In this document: positions 14,307 through 23,755 of the stretch, in pieces
Position numbering within the stretch: the stretch's first letter is position 1
How the letters are laid out: each line of letters begins with the position of its first letter
Assembly (NCBI RefSeq): GCF_014851685.1
Contig: NZ_JACVAC010000025.1
Coordinates: forward strand, 1 to 32,476
DNA: 32,476 bases
Direction of reading: 5' to 3'
Source: Pseudomonas sp. PDM05
GTDB lineage: Bacteria; Pseudomonadota; Gammaproteobacteria; Pseudomonadales; Pseudomonadaceae
The notes under the pieces: generated by a model
The model's input: the letters and a program-made list of their open reading frames with translations, nothing else
Databases searched by the model: none
What the model was told of the DNA's origin: nothing
Made by a program: the position numbers and the translations under genes

Positions 14307-15205
14307 TATCCTAGATTCCCTTTGAGGCTGGGCACGGTGCCGCGTGCGATGGCGGCGAGGGCGAAGGCGATGCCGGCCATCAGGATGATCGCGGCACCGG
14401 ACGGGATCGGCAGGTCGAAGATGATCGGCAGCAGGATGCCGCACAGGGTGCTGACCGTGGCGATCACCACCGAGATCCAGAAGAAGCCCTTGAGTGACTG
14501 GCTCAACAGGCGCGCCGCTGCGGCCGGGATTACCAGCAACGCACCGACCAGGATCGCGCCGATCACCTTGACCGCCGCCACGGTGATCAGCGTCACCAGG
14601 ATCACGAACAGATAATCCAGTGTCTTTACTGCCACGCCACGCACCGCCGCCAATTGAGGGTTGAAGCTGGCGAGCATGATGCGGTTGTACAGCGGCAACG
14701 CCAGGGCCATCACCAGTGCGCCGACAATCGCCAGTACCAGCAGATCATTGCCGTTGACAGTCAACACCGAGCCGAACAGCACGTTTTCGAGGATGTGCAC
14801 GTTGATCTTGCCCGCCAGGATCAGCAGCAGGCTCGCGCCCAAGGCCAGCGACACCGAGAGGAACACGCCGATCAGGGTGTCCGGCGCCAGGCCCGTACGG
14901 TTGCGCAGGTAGTTGAGCAGGATGCCGAACAGCAGGCAGTAGCCAAACAACGCGCCATACGGCCCAGTGTAGGGTTCGCCGAGCAGGATGCCCACGGCCA
15001 CGCCGGTCAGTGCGGCATGGCCGACCGCTTCGGAGAAAAACGCAAAGCGCTTGACCACCACCAGCGTGCCCAAACCACCGAGTACCGGCCCGATCAGCAG
15101 GCCGGCGAGCAGCGCGTTGACCACAAAACCATAGGCCAGCGCTTCCGGCAGGTACCCGGAAGAGGCCCAGCCCTGGACCATCAAGCGAAAAGCTTCATAA
15201 CTCAT
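14306..15205 (-). CDS. fpvE: Inner-membrane ABC permease FpvE
   Basis: This 299-aa ABC-3 family (ZnuB/MntB-like) permease has eight to nine hydrophobic segments (ALAYGFVVNALLAGLLIGPV near the N-terminus). The family-typical loop EAVGHAALTGVAVGI contacts the ATPase. The start MSYEAFRL at 15205 overlaps the fpvD stop by 4 nt. With FpvD it imports the iron released from pyoverdine. Metal choice within this family cannot be read from the sequence; the operon order is what points to the pyoverdine system. Confidence 0.85.
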   Translation of the reverse strand: MSYEAFRLMVQGWASSGYLPEALAYGFVVNALLAGLLIGPVLGGLGTLVVVKRFAFFSEAVGHAALTGVAVGILLGEPYTGPYGALFGYCLLFGILLNYLRNRTGLAPDTLIGVFLSVSLALGASLLLILAGKINVHILENVLFGSVLTVNGNDLLVLAIVGALVMALALPLYNRIMLASFNPQLAAVRGVAVKTLDYLFVILVTLITVAAVKVIGAILVGALLVIPAAAARLLSQSLKGFFWISVVIATVSTLCGILLPIIFDLPIPSGAAIILMAGIAFALAAIARGTVPSLKGNLG

Positions 15206-15948
15206 TGCGCCGGGCTCCGAGGGTGGGTGGAGAACAGGGTCAGCAGGCGATCCGGGGTCAGTGCTTCTTTGGGCGTGGCGTCGAACAGCACGCGGCGGTT
15301 CAGGCCGGTGACGCGGTCGGCCAGGCGGCCGACGGCTTCGAGGTCGTGCTCGATCCACAGCACGGTGATCCCGGCCAGGCGCCAGTCATTGAGCAGGCGT
15401 TCGAACACCTGGATGCCGGCTTCATCGAGGGCCGACATCGGCTCATCCAACACCAGCAATTGCGGCGCCGGGATCAGCCCCTGGGCCAGCAACACGCGCT
15501 GACGTTCACCGCCGGACAGCGCGCCCATGCGGCGCTTGCGCTTGTCCTGCATGCCAACGCGCTCCAGGGCATCGCCAATCGCGCTGGCATAGTGTGTGGA
15601 CAGGCCAAGAAATGCCGGGCGGCGCTGGCACATGGCAGCCATGAAGTCATCCACGGTCATCGGCAAGCCGCGGTCAAATTCCAGTGCCTGGGGGACGTAG
15701 CCGACGGTACCCACGGCTGTCGGCCAGTGCAGGCGCAATTGCCCCTGGTGCGGCGTTTGCCCCAGCAAGGTCTTGATCAGCGAGCTTTTGCCGCCGCCGT
15801 TGGGGCCGACCAGCGCGTGGATGCTGCCCGGCTCTACCTGGAAGCTCACGCCGTCGAGGATCGTGGTGCGGCCCAGGGTCAGGCAGATTTTGTCGAACTC
15901 GATCGTCGGGCCGACGCTGGCGACTTTCAGTTGCTCCGCCGCCGTCAT
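15202..15948 (-). CDS. fpvD: ABC ATP-binding protein FpvD
   Basis: This 248-aa metal-type ATPase has Walker A GPNGGGKSS (48-56), signature LSGGERQRVLLAQ, Walker B LLVLDEPMSALD and H-loop WIEHDLEAVG. It is short and has no TOBE domain, as expected of ZnuC/MntB-type importers. It overlaps fpvC and fpvE by 4 nt on each side (ATGA junctions). It powers transport through FpvE. Confidence 0.86.
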   Translation of the reverse strand: MTAAEQLKVASVGPTIEFDKICLTLGRTTILDGVSFQVEPGSIHALVGPNGGGKSSLIKTLLGQTPHQGQLRLHWPTAVGTVGYVPQALEFDRGLPMTVDDFMAAMCQRRPAFLGLSTHYASAIGDALERVGMQDKRKRRMGALSGGERQRVLLAQGLIPAPQLLVLDEPMSALDEAGIQVFERLLNDWRLAGITVLWIEHDLEAVGRLADRVTGLNRRVLFDATPKEALTPDRLLTLFSTHPRSPAQ

Positions 15949-16865
15949 GCTCCCGACTCCTGGATCGCCCGCACCACGGTGTTGAGGTTGCCGGTCATTT
16001 CCTTTTCGTACTTTTCAGGCGTGTATTCGCCGTAGGAAATATGCGACAGCGGGTACAGCTTGACCCCGGACTCACGCTGGATGGTCTCGACGTAGGTCGA
16101 CGGGAAATCCATCTCCGAGAAGATCACCTTCACGTCCAGCGCGCGCAGTTCATCAATGGTTTTCTTCAACTGGCTCGGGCTCGGCTCGATGCCGTGGGCC
16201 GGTTCGACCACGGCGGTGACTTCCAGGCCGAATTCGCGCAGCAAGTAGTCGTAGGCCGCGTGCACGGTGGCCACGCGCAGGTCCGGGTTGGGCGCGCTGG
16301 TCAGTTTGGCCAGGGCGTCGGCGCGCATCTGGCGCAGGCGCTTGCCATAGGCGCGGGCATTCTGGGTGTAGGTCTTGGCGTTGTCCGGGTCGAGCTTGCC
16401 CAGCTCGCGGGCAATGTTGTTGACCTGGGCAATCGACGCGCTGATCGACAGGAAGGTGTGCGGGTTGACCACCTTGCCCGCACCGCGAGCAGCATTGCCG
16501 GTGGCGGCCAGCAGCGGCACGTTGGCGTTGGCTTCGATCACCGGGATGTCCGGGCGCTCGCTGGTGGCGATCATGCGGTCGGCGAAATCATCATGGCCGA
16601 CGCCATTGAGCACGATCACGTCGAGGCTGCCGATGCGCTTGATGTCATCGGCGCGCGGTTCGTAGGCATGGGGATTGAAACCGGCGGGAATCAACGGCAC
16701 GACCTCGGCCTTGTCGCCGACGATATTGCTCACATAGCTGTAGTACGGGTGCAGGGTGATGCCGATGCGCAGGCGCTTGGCCGCTTCGGCATTCGCCAGC
16801 GGGGCGAGCATCAGGCTGAGCAGGCCAACCAGCAACAGGCGCAACAGGGGGGATGAAATAGACAT
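15945..16865 (-). CDS. fpvC: Periplasmic metal/siderophore-binding protein FpvC
   Basis: The 306-aa ZnuA-like binding protein has a signal peptide ending LANA. Metal-ligand positions of the family are visible: the His in GITLHPYY, in VNPHTFLS and in VATVHAAYDY, plus acidic residues in FSEMDFPS. In P. aeruginosa, FpvC binds iron or the iron-pyoverdine complex in the periplasm. The start is ATG 16865 (MSISSPLL); TTG two codons earlier is possible. It overlaps fpvD by 4 nt and lies 19 nt after fpvK. Confidence 0.85.
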   Translation of the reverse strand: MSISSPLLRLLLVGLLSLMLAPLANAEAAKRLRIGITLHPYYSYVSNIVGDKAEVVPLIPAGFNPHAYEPRADDIKRIGSLDVIVLNGVGHDDFADRMIATSERPDIPVIEANANVPLLAATGNAARGAGKVVNPHTFLSISASIAQVNNIARELGKLDPDNAKTYTQNARAYGKRLRQMRADALAKLTSAPNPDLRVATVHAAYDYLLREFGLEVTAVVEPAHGIEPSPSQLKKTIDELRALDVKVIFSEMDFPSTYVETIQRESGVKLYPLSHISYGEYTPEKYEKEMTGNLNTVVRAIQESGA

Positions 16866-16884
16866 GGGCAATCGGTCTTCTCGT

Positions 16885-17445
16885 TCAGTGGCGGTGCTGG
16901 CGCGTCACGCCGGCATCGAATTGCGTGACCACCTGTTGCCAGCCGGCTGCGATCAGCGCCTGGTCAGAGAGGTCGGAAGGAGCGGCCAGGTTGGCGCTGC
17001 GATTGAGCCAGACATCCGGCTCGGCACCGTGCACGCGCATCAGCAGCGACCCGGCGGTGCCCGGCGCCTGGCTCAGGCCCAGGTAGGACGATGGCTCCAG
17101 CACCTGCCAGCGATGGTCGCCGCGGCTGACTGAACTGGCGTCCTGGGCGAAGGGCGCGAAGCCTTCTTCGGCCAATTGCGCGGGCGTTGGCAGGGCGCTG
17201 TGTTCCTGCTGCAGCAACTGGATTTCATCCAGGGTCACCCGCAGGTCGGCGTAGATCCCTTGCTCGGCGGCGCTCAGGTCGCGGCGTGCGTCGAGTTGAT
17301 GGCTGGGCACGGCCGCGACGGTCTGGGTTTCGCCGTGCAACGCGATCACCGAGCCCGCCACCGCGAGGATGATCAGGCACAGCAGCAGGACGTAGAGGGT
17401 TTCGTGGCCGGCCCCGGCGGGGCGGACAACCTGTGTGGTACTCAT
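16885..17445 (-). CDS. fpvK: Membrane-anchored protein FpvK
   Basis: The 186-aa protein has one transmembrane segment (LYVLLLCLIILAVAGSVIAL, about 17-36) and a periplasmic remainder of mixed, polar composition ending QHRH. No enzyme motif is seen. Position and size match PA2406/fpvK of P. aeruginosa, an accessory of ferripyoverdine reduction, and it belongs to a family annotated only by a DUF. The ATGA overlap with fpvJ (17442-17445) shows coupling. Confidence 0.78.
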   Translation of the reverse strand: MSTTQVVRPAGAGHETLYVLLLCLIILAVAGSVIALHGETQTVAAVPSHQLDARRDLSAAEQGIYADLRVTLDEIQLLQQEHSALPTPAQLAEEGFAPFAQDASSVSRGDHRWQVLEPSSYLGLSQAPGTAGSLLMRVHGAEPDVWLNRSANLAAPSDLSDQALIAAGWQQVVTQFDAGVTRQHRH

Positions 17446-17771
17446 TGTGGCTGGATGTCCGCTTGGTCGATTTCCACCACGTGGCCAGGGCCCGCATCAA
17501 ACAGCACGTAGAACTCCGCGGAGGGTTTCTTGAAGGTCAGGGTCGAATCCTGGCCGAGCTTGCCGGGCACCAGGATGGTTTCGTCGTAGCCAATCACGTC
17601 CAGGGTCACGCCGGGCGCGCCGCTGCCATCGGAGAAGCCGCCTTTGCACTGGATCTGCTCGCCGGGGATTTCCTTGCATTCGCACATCGGGTTGTGGGCC
17701 AGGGCCAGGTTACTGAAACCGGCGCACAGCAGCAGGACGCTGCAGGCGCGGGTCAGGCGCATCAAAGTCAT
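17442..17771 (-). CDS. fpvJ: Small periplasmic protein FpvJ
   Basis: The 109-aa protein has a signal peptide (MTLMRLTRACSVLLLCAGFS, cleavage after ALA). The mature start is HNPMCECKEIPGEQIQC, whose cysteines include a C-x-C pair. The rest looks like a small beta-fold (VTLDVIGYDETILVPGKL). It matches PA2405/fpvJ by order and size. The thiol cluster could hold a metal or form a redox pair during ferripyoverdine reduction, which is inference. It overlaps both neighbours by 4 nt. Confidence 0.78.
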   Translation of the reverse strand: MTLMRLTRACSVLLLCAGFSNLALAHNPMCECKEIPGEQIQCKGGFSDGSGAPGVTLDVIGYDETILVPGKLGQDSTLTFKKPSAEFYVLFDAGPGHVVEIDQADIQPQ

Positions 17772-18304
17772 GGTTTAACTCCTTGCTTGTTCAGCCAGGC
17801 AATGGTGGCAGGCGAGGCCTGGCTCAGCGGGATGGAACCCTGGTGCATGCTGCCGTCCCAGCCTTCCATGGTGATCCACACTTCGGCGTCTACCGGCGTG
17901 CGTTCCGGCACCGGCAGGGCGGCGCCCATGCGGTACGGCGTGCCAAAGAAGATCACCCCGGCAGCGCGCAGGCTGCGAGGTTTGCCGATACGCAGGTAAG
18001 TGGCCTTGACCTGCTCGGCACAGGTGTCGCACAGGGCGGCGTTGAAGAACTTCATCGGGCCTGCCGGGTCCGGGCTCGGGCCTTCATTGCGAAACTCGGC
18101 GAGGGTCAGGCTCCAGGGCCCGACCTGCACGTCTCCGGCTACGCGTTCGCCGATACCGCTGTCACCGCGGAACAACGCGGCGTCGGCAAAGTACTTGGGC
18201 ATGAAACCCAGAGGGATCAGCAACAGCAGGACATTGATGTGAAAACGCCACTTCAGCCAAAAGGCCCGCAGGGGCGAAGGCGGTGCGGCAAGGACCTTGC
18301 TCAT
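17768..18304 (-). CDS. fpvH: Membrane-anchored protein FpvH
   Basis: The 178-aa protein has an N-terminal transmembrane anchor (HINVLLLLIPLGFMPKYFAD) and a periplasmic domain. The domain has a CxxC motif in NAALCDTCAEQVK, suggesting a redox or metal role. Order and size match PA2404/fpvH, reported as an inner-membrane partner of the FpvG reductase. It overlaps fpvG and fpvJ by 4 nt. Confidence 0.78.
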   Translation of the reverse strand: MSKVLAAPPSPLRAFWLKWRFHINVLLLLIPLGFMPKYFADAALFRGDSGIGERVAGDVQVGPWSLTLAEFRNEGPSPDPAGPMKFFNAALCDTCAEQVKATYLRIGKPRSLRAAGVIFFGTPYRMGAALPVPERTPVDAEVWITMEGWDGSMHQGSIPLSQASPATIAWLNKQGVKP

Positions 18305-19503
18305 GGGCGGGCCTCCGAAGTTTCAGCCTGCATGGCCGCGATAGCAGCCGGCGCGCGTTGCGTCTTGGCTTCGCGCTTGAGGGCATTGAGGGTGGCCAGG
18401 GCGGTGCGTTTGGTCCAGATCAGCAGGCCGCTCAGGACCATCATGCTCATGATCAGGCCGAAGAACGCCCAGATCAGCTTGATCCACAGGCCACCGAAGT
18501 CGCCGGTGTGCAGCGGGCGCATGGACTCGGTGACGAACTCCAGCTTTGAACGGTCGGAAAGCAGGTGCGCGGCGGCGACCTCTCCGTCGTAGGGGTTGAT
18601 CTGTGCGGTCTGGTACATCAGCGGGTACCAGCCGCGGCCACCAATCTGCAGGTGGCTGTAGGCGTTGAGCGGCAGGCTGACGAAACTCGCCTCCAGCCCC
18701 GGGATGCGCTGGGTGGCAATCTTGATTGCCTCGTCCACCGGAATCATCGGTGCCGGCACGCCGGGCTGCGACATGGGCACCTTTTCCCGGGCAATCACCG
18801 GGATCACAGGCTCCGTGGAGAACGAAATCTGGTTGTCCCCCAGGATCGCGCGGATCAGGAACCAGATGCCGGTGACGGCGATCACCAGGATGAACCAGAT
18901 CGACCAGATCCCGCTCAGGCGGTGGAAGTCACCCCAGAAGATCCGCGCACCGTGGCGCACCCGCAGGGTCGGGCGCAGGAAGCCTTTCCAGAATTTCTTG
19001 TATACCACCAACCCGGTTACCAACGACGCCAGCAACGGAATGCCGAGCGCCGACACCAGGTACCAGCCCCAGCTGTAGCCATTGGTGAATGGCACCAGCC
19101 ACCAGCCGTGCAGGGCGCGGGTAAAGGCCTGGAAGTTGAAGGACGGGCTGATGCCCTGGATCTTGCCGGTATACGGGTTGACGTAGACCTCCACCGAGCG
19201 CCCATCCGGGTAGCTGAGGTCGACGCTAAGGGCGAAATGCGATTCGTCGGGACGGCTGATCGACTGGACGAACACCTGGGGCTCGTCGCGCTTGATGGCG
19301 GCGATCACCTGATCATAACTCAGCGGTTCGGCATCGTCTGATGGCTTGCTGGCGCGGATGTCCGGGTTGGCCAGCCAGACGATCTCCTGGCTGACCACCG
19401 CCAGGGTGCCGGTGACGCAGACGATCAGTACAAAGAACCAGATGGGCAATGCCAGCCAGCTATGTACGAGAAACCAGAGTTTTGAGCGTGACTTCTTCGA
19501 CAT
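18301..19503 (-). CDS. fpvG: PepSY-family inner-membrane ferripyoverdine reductase FpvG
   Basis: The 400-aa PepSY-associated membrane protein has a TM helix near residues 10-35 (LFLVHS-like start through CVTGTLAVVSQE). Periplasmic PepSY domains follow (YPDGRSVEVYVNPYTGKIQG), with further TM helices around 140-170, 205-225 and 340-370. Heme-type His residues occur (FLVHSWLALP, RALHGWWLVP, DFHRLSGIW, MRPLHTGDFGG). In P. aeruginosa, FpvG reduces Fe(III) bound to pyoverdine so that iron is released. It is the first gene of an eight-gene leftward operon; a Fur-like box lies about 100 bp upstream. The reductase role is by homology and order. Confidence 0.85.
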   Translation of the reverse strand: MSKKSRSKLWFLVHSWLALPIWFFVLIVCVTGTLAVVSQEIVWLANPDIRASKPSDDAEPLSYDQVIAAIKRDEPQVFVQSISRPDESHFALSVDLSYPDGRSVEVYVNPYTGKIQGISPSFNFQAFTRALHGWWLVPFTNGYSWGWYLVSALGIPLLASLVTGLVVYKKFWKGFLRPTLRVRHGARIFWGDFHRLSGIWSIWFILVIAVTGIWFLIRAILGDNQISFSTEPVIPVIAREKVPMSQPGVPAPMIPVDEAIKIATQRIPGLEASFVSLPLNAYSHLQIGGRGWYPLMYQTAQINPYDGEVAAAHLLSDRSKLEFVTESMRPLHTGDFGGLWIKLIWAFFGLIMSMMVLSGLLIWTKRTALATLNALKREAKTQRAPAAIAAMQAETSEARP

Positions 19504-19599
19504 GTGAATGCGGGTCTTGATCGGAGGGGGGCGATGGAGGCCCGGGAAAGGCCGGTCGTAGCTTTTGCTGACGCGACGGGCTGTATCTAAGTTAAGACG

Positions 19600-19616
19600 G
19601 ATGAGAATGAGAAATC
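19600..19616. promoter_or_regulatory. Candidate Fur box upstream of fpvG
   Basis: GATGAGAATGAGAAATC has a good first half compared with Pseudomonas Fur sites of the kind ATGAGAATGATTCTCAT, but the second half is weak. It lies 97 bp upstream of the fpvG start. No strict PvdS box (TAAAT-N16-CGT) was found between 19504 and 19650. The rest of this roughly 340-bp gap holds only a REP hairpin. Confidence 0.4.
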
Positions 19617-19795
19617 CCTAACCGATAAATGAAAGTAAATGTTTCAGTGGCCTGTGGGCGAACACGTGATCACCCCGCAGCAGGGCTTTATCCTGCCTTG
19701 AGGTGGCAGCTGTGTTTTTCGAGGCCGGCGAACATGCAGGGACTCCTGATGCTGAGTGCCTGCATCCTGGAGTCACACGGGGCAAGGGTGAACGC

Positions 19796-19821
19796 GTGGG
19801 AGGGGGCAGGCCCCCTTCCAC
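19796..19821. repeat. REP hairpin after the VOC gene
   Basis: GTGGGAGGGGGC (19796-19807) and GCCCCCTTCCAC (19810-19821) pair with one mismatch and a 2-nt loop. It is a variant of the Pseudomonas REP core and lies 26 nt past the stop codon of the leftward VOC gene. No T-run follows. Confidence 0.65.
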
Positions 19822-19847
19822 ATTGTGATGGTGTTGCTTCTGGAGCC

Positions 19848-20309
19848 TCAGCCTTGCTGGAACATTTCCATGGCGCGTTGGCGGATCTGCGCTTCGGTCA
19901 GGTCTTCTTTGCGGGTGGCCACAAACCACACATGGCCGAAAGGATCTTTCAGCGTGCCGCAGCGGTCGCCGTAGAACTGATCCTTGGGTTCAGATATCAC
20001 GGTGCCGCCGGCGGCGATGGCTTGTTTGTACTGCTTGTCGACGTCGTTCACATAGAGGTGGATGCCGACGCTGGTATGCCCATCGCGCGGGCTGCCAAAG
20101 GCACTTTCATCACAGGGCGAGCCCAGCATGATCGGCGAGCCACCGATGCGCAGTTCCGCATGGCCGACCTTGCCGTCGGGCATGTCCAGGCGCATGACCG
20201 CAATAGCATCGAAGGCTTTTTTGTAGAACTCGATCGCTTCGGCGGCTTTTTCGATGCCCAGGTATGGGGTAATTCTCTGAAAGCCCTCGGGGATAGGTTT
20301 GACGCTCAT
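19848..20309 (-). CDS. VOC-fold protein (PhnB/glyoxalase-like)
   Basis: The 153-aa protein has two beta-alpha-beta-beta-beta modules of the vicinal-oxygen-chelate superfamily (ITPYLGIEKAAEAIEFYKKA and DQFYGDRCGTLKDPFGHVWF). The GDRCGTLKDPFGHVW signature is typical of PhnB-like proteins, which mostly have no proven reaction. Start ATG 20309 has a perfect AAGGAG; an upstream ATG at 20363 lacks one. No operon partner is seen. Possible roles such as lactoylglutathione-type chemistry or antibiotic binding cannot be separated. Confidence 0.85.
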   Translation of the reverse strand: MSVKPIPEGFQRITPYLGIEKAAEAIEFYKKAFDAIAVMRLDMPDGKVGHAELRIGGSPIMLGSPCDESAFGSPRDGHTSVGIHLYVNDVDKQYKQAIAAGGTVISEPKDQFYGDRCGTLKDPFGHVWFVATRKEDLTEAQIRQRAMEMFQQG

Positions 20310-20393
20310 TTCGTTCTCCTTAGGTGGTGGTTTTGGAGGGACGGCCTTTTCACTATAGGTCACACCTTCGTGGCAACCACATTGACTGGCCCT

Positions 20394-20834
20394 TCACGTG
20401 GGCTCCAGCAACTGCGCCCCCGGCCCGCGCTCACCCAGTTGATCACCCTGATTACGCAACGGGCATGCCTCCAACGACAAACACCCACAGCCAATACAGC
20501 CGTTGAGCTTGTCGCGCAGCAGCAACAACTTGTTGATCCGTTCGTCGAGGTCTTCACGCCACAACGCGGATAGCCGCTCCCAATCCTTGGCCGTCGGTGC
20601 GCGCCCATCCGGCAAGGCATGCAGCGCTTCGCCAATGGTTGCCAGGGGAATCCCCAAACGCTGTGCGATCTTGATAACCACCACCCGTCGCAGCACATCC
20701 CGTGGATAACGCCTTTGGTTGCCCGCGTTACGATTGCTTTTGATCAGGCCCTTGGCCTCGTAGAAGTGCAGGGCCGTGACTGCCACGCCGCTGCGGGCGG
20801 CCAGTTGGCCAACGGTGAGTTCCTTGTTGAGCAT
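20394..20834 (-). CDS. soxR: Redox-sensing regulator SoxR
   Basis: This 146-aa MerR-family regulator has an N-terminal winged helix (LTVGQLAARSGVAVTALHFY), a coiled coil, and a C-terminal [2Fe-2S] site. Its four cysteines at 113, 116, 118 and 124 lie in CIGCGCLSLEACPL, as in SoxR of E. coli. Oxidation of the cluster by redox-cycling compounds such as phenazines switches target promoters on. In Pseudomonas it answers phenazines more than superoxide and controls efflux pumps and a small monooxygenase, which is the divergent gene here. A perfect sox box lies in the intergenic region. Confidence 0.96.
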   Translation of the reverse strand: MLNKELTVGQLAARSGVAVTALHFYEAKGLIKSNRNAGNQRRYPRDVLRRVVVIKIAQRLGIPLATIGEALHALPDGRAPTAKDWERLSALWREDLDERINKLLLLRDKLNGCIGCGCLSLEACPLRNQGDQLGERGPGAQLLEPT

Positions 20835-20855
20835 GCATAAACTCCGAAACAGCGC

Positions 20856-20886
20856 TTGACCTCTAGTTAACTAGAGGTTTTACCCT
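20856..20886 (+). promoter_or_regulatory. Sox-box promoter of the monooxygenase gene
   Basis: A -35 TTGACC (20856-20861) and -10 TACCCT (20881-20886) are 19 bp apart, the long spacer typical of MerR-family promoters. Within it lies the perfect palindrome CCTCTAGTTAACTAGAGG (20860-20877), one base-pair change from the classical sox box CCTCAAGTTAACTTGAGG. SoxR should activate this promoter. Confidence 0.92.
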
Positions 20887-20935
20887 GCGTGGCATCGAAT
20901 CGCAAGATTCTGCCTACAGAGAAAGGGGAGTGTTC

Positions 20936-21289
20936 ATGCAGGTATCAGAGAAGAATCGCGGTTTCACTCAACTGATCGAATTTCACATCGAACCCCGGCA
21001 GCAAGTCGCCCTGGTGGCGGCGTTGTCCATCCAAAGCGAACGCCTGGCCCAGGACCATGGCGGTTTTTTGAGTGCGAGCGTACAGGTCAGCGATGACGGG
21101 CGGCGGGTGCTCAATTGTCTGCAATGGCAGTCCCGCGAGGATGGCGAGGCGGCGTTCCAGCGCTTTGAGCACGGCGAGGATGATTTCTGGACGCTGATTC
21201 GCGCCCACCAGGCCACGGCCGTGACCTTTGGTTCGTTCCAGGTGCTGCGCAGTTTCGAGCGCAGTCATGACGATGCGTTGCACTGCCGC

Positions 21290-21301
<12 letters not shown>
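20936..21301 (+). CDS. Antibiotic-biosynthesis-monooxygenase-domain protein, SoxR target
   Basis: This 121-aa ABM-fold protein is a small ferredoxin-like dimeric barrel. It starts MQVSEKNRGFTQLIEFHIEP; the segment VLNCLQWQSREDGEAAFQRF is typical of the family. ATG 20936 has AAAGGGGAG upstream. Its promoter holds a perfect sox box, so induction by phenazine-like redox compounds is expected. The same divergent arrangement exists in P. aeruginosa (soxR, PA2274). A quinone or phenazine monooxygenase role is a guess. It overlaps the convergent sfnR 3' end by 12 nt. Confidence 0.88.
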
Positions 21302-22393
<1,092 letters not shown>

Positions 22394-22405
22394 GGGCACC
22401 TCTTC

Positions 22406-23593
22406 TTAGGAGTAGAACGTCGGAGTCGGCAGGGATTGGTTCAACGCCCAGTCCCCCAGTTCATGGAGTTTGTAGTCCACTGGATCGTGCAGGGTTTGGG
22501 TGCGCAGGTTGCGCCAGTGGCGGTCCAGGCGCAGCGACGCGTGGGTGGAGCGTGCACCTGTGACTTCAAACAGCCGGCTGCACAACTCCAGGCCCTGGCG
22601 GGTGGCGGCGACCTTGGCGGTGGCGATGGCAATCGCCAGTTGGCCACGTTCGTGTTCACTGAGGTTGGGGCCTTTGGCCCAGGCTTGGTCGAGCAAATCG
22701 GCGGCACGTTCCACTAATAGGCGCACGCCTTCCAAGGCCACCCAGAACTCGCCGTAGTGATGCAGCACGTACGGGTCGTTGCGCACCTCGGCGGCGGCGG
22801 ATTTATGCCAGGCACGGGTTTCGGTGAGGGTGTAGTTGCGCGCTTCTTCGAAGGCGCCTTCGGCAATTCCGAGAAACATGTGTGTGAAGGTCAACTGCGC
22901 GATCAGTGGGCGCAGGCAGGCGAAGGGCGTGCTCAGCGGGCCGGGATCGAGCAGCAGTTCCGACTCTTCGACGCGGACCCGCTCGAAGCTGGCGCTGCCG
23001 CTGTCGGTCTGGCGCTGGCCGATGTTGTTCCAGTCGTTGTGCAGGGTGATGCCGCTGCGCCCGCTCGGGATGGCGGCGATCAGCAGTTTGCCGCCGGCGT
23101 TTTCATCCACCGCCGAGGCGATGAGCATTTCCGAATCGCTGGCGCCGGAGCAAAAGCTTTTCTTGCCGGAGAACTCACGCCAGCCACCGAAGTCCTTGAC
23201 CAGCGTGCGAGTGTCCAGCGGGTTGAGGGCGTTGCCCCAGAACCAGTTTTTGCGCGCGGTCTGTTCGAACCACGGTTGCCATTGGTCCGGGCGCGAAAAC
23301 AGGCGCACGGTGGCGAGCATCAGGTGGTGGAAGCCGAAGACGTGGGCGATGGAACTGTCGACCTTGGCGAATTCACGCACGACGCCCAGGGTGTCGCTCC
23401 AACGTGCGCCGAGGCCGCCGTATTGGGTGGGAATACTCAGGGCCAGCAGGCCGCTGTGGCGCAGCGCGTCACGTTCGGCCTTGGGCGTGCCGCCGCGCTC
23501 GTCGCGTTCGACGGCGCTGAGGGCGAATTCGGCGGCCAGCAGTTTGGCGGTCTGCAAGGGGGAAGGCAGGACGCTGTGGGGGTTGGCTGTCAC
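22406..23593 (-). CDS. msuC: FMNH2-dependent methanesulfinate monooxygenase MsuC (acyl-CoA-dehydrogenase fold)
   Basis: The 395-aa protein has the acyl-CoA dehydrogenase/DszC fold, with an N-terminal helical domain (SGLLALSIPTQYGGLGARWS), a beta domain and a C-terminal helical bundle. Relatives MsuC and SfnC oxidise methanesulfinate to methanesulfonate with reduced FMN. The start is GTG 23593 with GAGG about 9 nt upstream; an extension to 23677 runs into REP sequence. It lies downstream of msuD, after a REPIN, in the same direction. Confidence 0.88.
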   Translation of the reverse strand: MTANPHSVLPSPLQTAKLLAAEFALSAVERDERGGTPKAERDALRHSGLLALSIPTQYGGLGARWSDTLGVVREFAKVDSSIAHVFGFHHLMLATVRLFSRPDQWQPWFEQTARKNWFWGNALNPLDTRTLVKDFGGWREFSGKKSFCSGASDSEMLIASAVDENAGGKLLIAAIPSGRSGITLHNDWNNIGQRQTDSGSASFERVRVEESELLLDPGPLSTPFACLRPLIAQLTFTHMFLGIAEGAFEEARNYTLTETRAWHKSAAAEVRNDPYVLHHYGEFWVALEGVRLLVERAADLLDQAWAKGPNLSEHERGQLAIAIATAKVAATRQGLELCSRLFEVTGARSTHASLRLDRHWRNLRTQTLHDPVDYKLHELGDWALNQSLPTPTFYS

Positions 23594-23648
23594 GCGGGTT
23601 TCCTCAATATCGATTTGGTAATGAAGGCCAAATGAGGGAGCGGGCTTT

Positions 23649-23735
23649 TGTGGGCGCTGGCTTGCCTGCGATAGCATTACCTCGGGCTAACTGACATACC
23701 GAGGTGTCTGCATCGCGGGCAAGCCCGCTCCCACA
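23649..23735. repeat. REPIN between msuD and msuC
   Basis: A REP starting TGTGGGCGCTGGCTTGCC (23649 on) and an inverted REP ending GGCAAGCCCGCTCCCACA (to 23735) flank an inner hairpin (ACCTCGG/CCGAGGT). The arms are imperfect. The element sits inside the operon, so it will be transcribed and can fold between two genes. Confidence 0.88.
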
Positions 23736-23755
23736 TAAAGCCGCTCTCACTGCCC

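Noticed and set aside
19504..19650. PvdS iron-starvation box for fpvG
   Set aside because: No TAAAT-N16-CGT arrangement was found on the fpvG coding strand in this interval.
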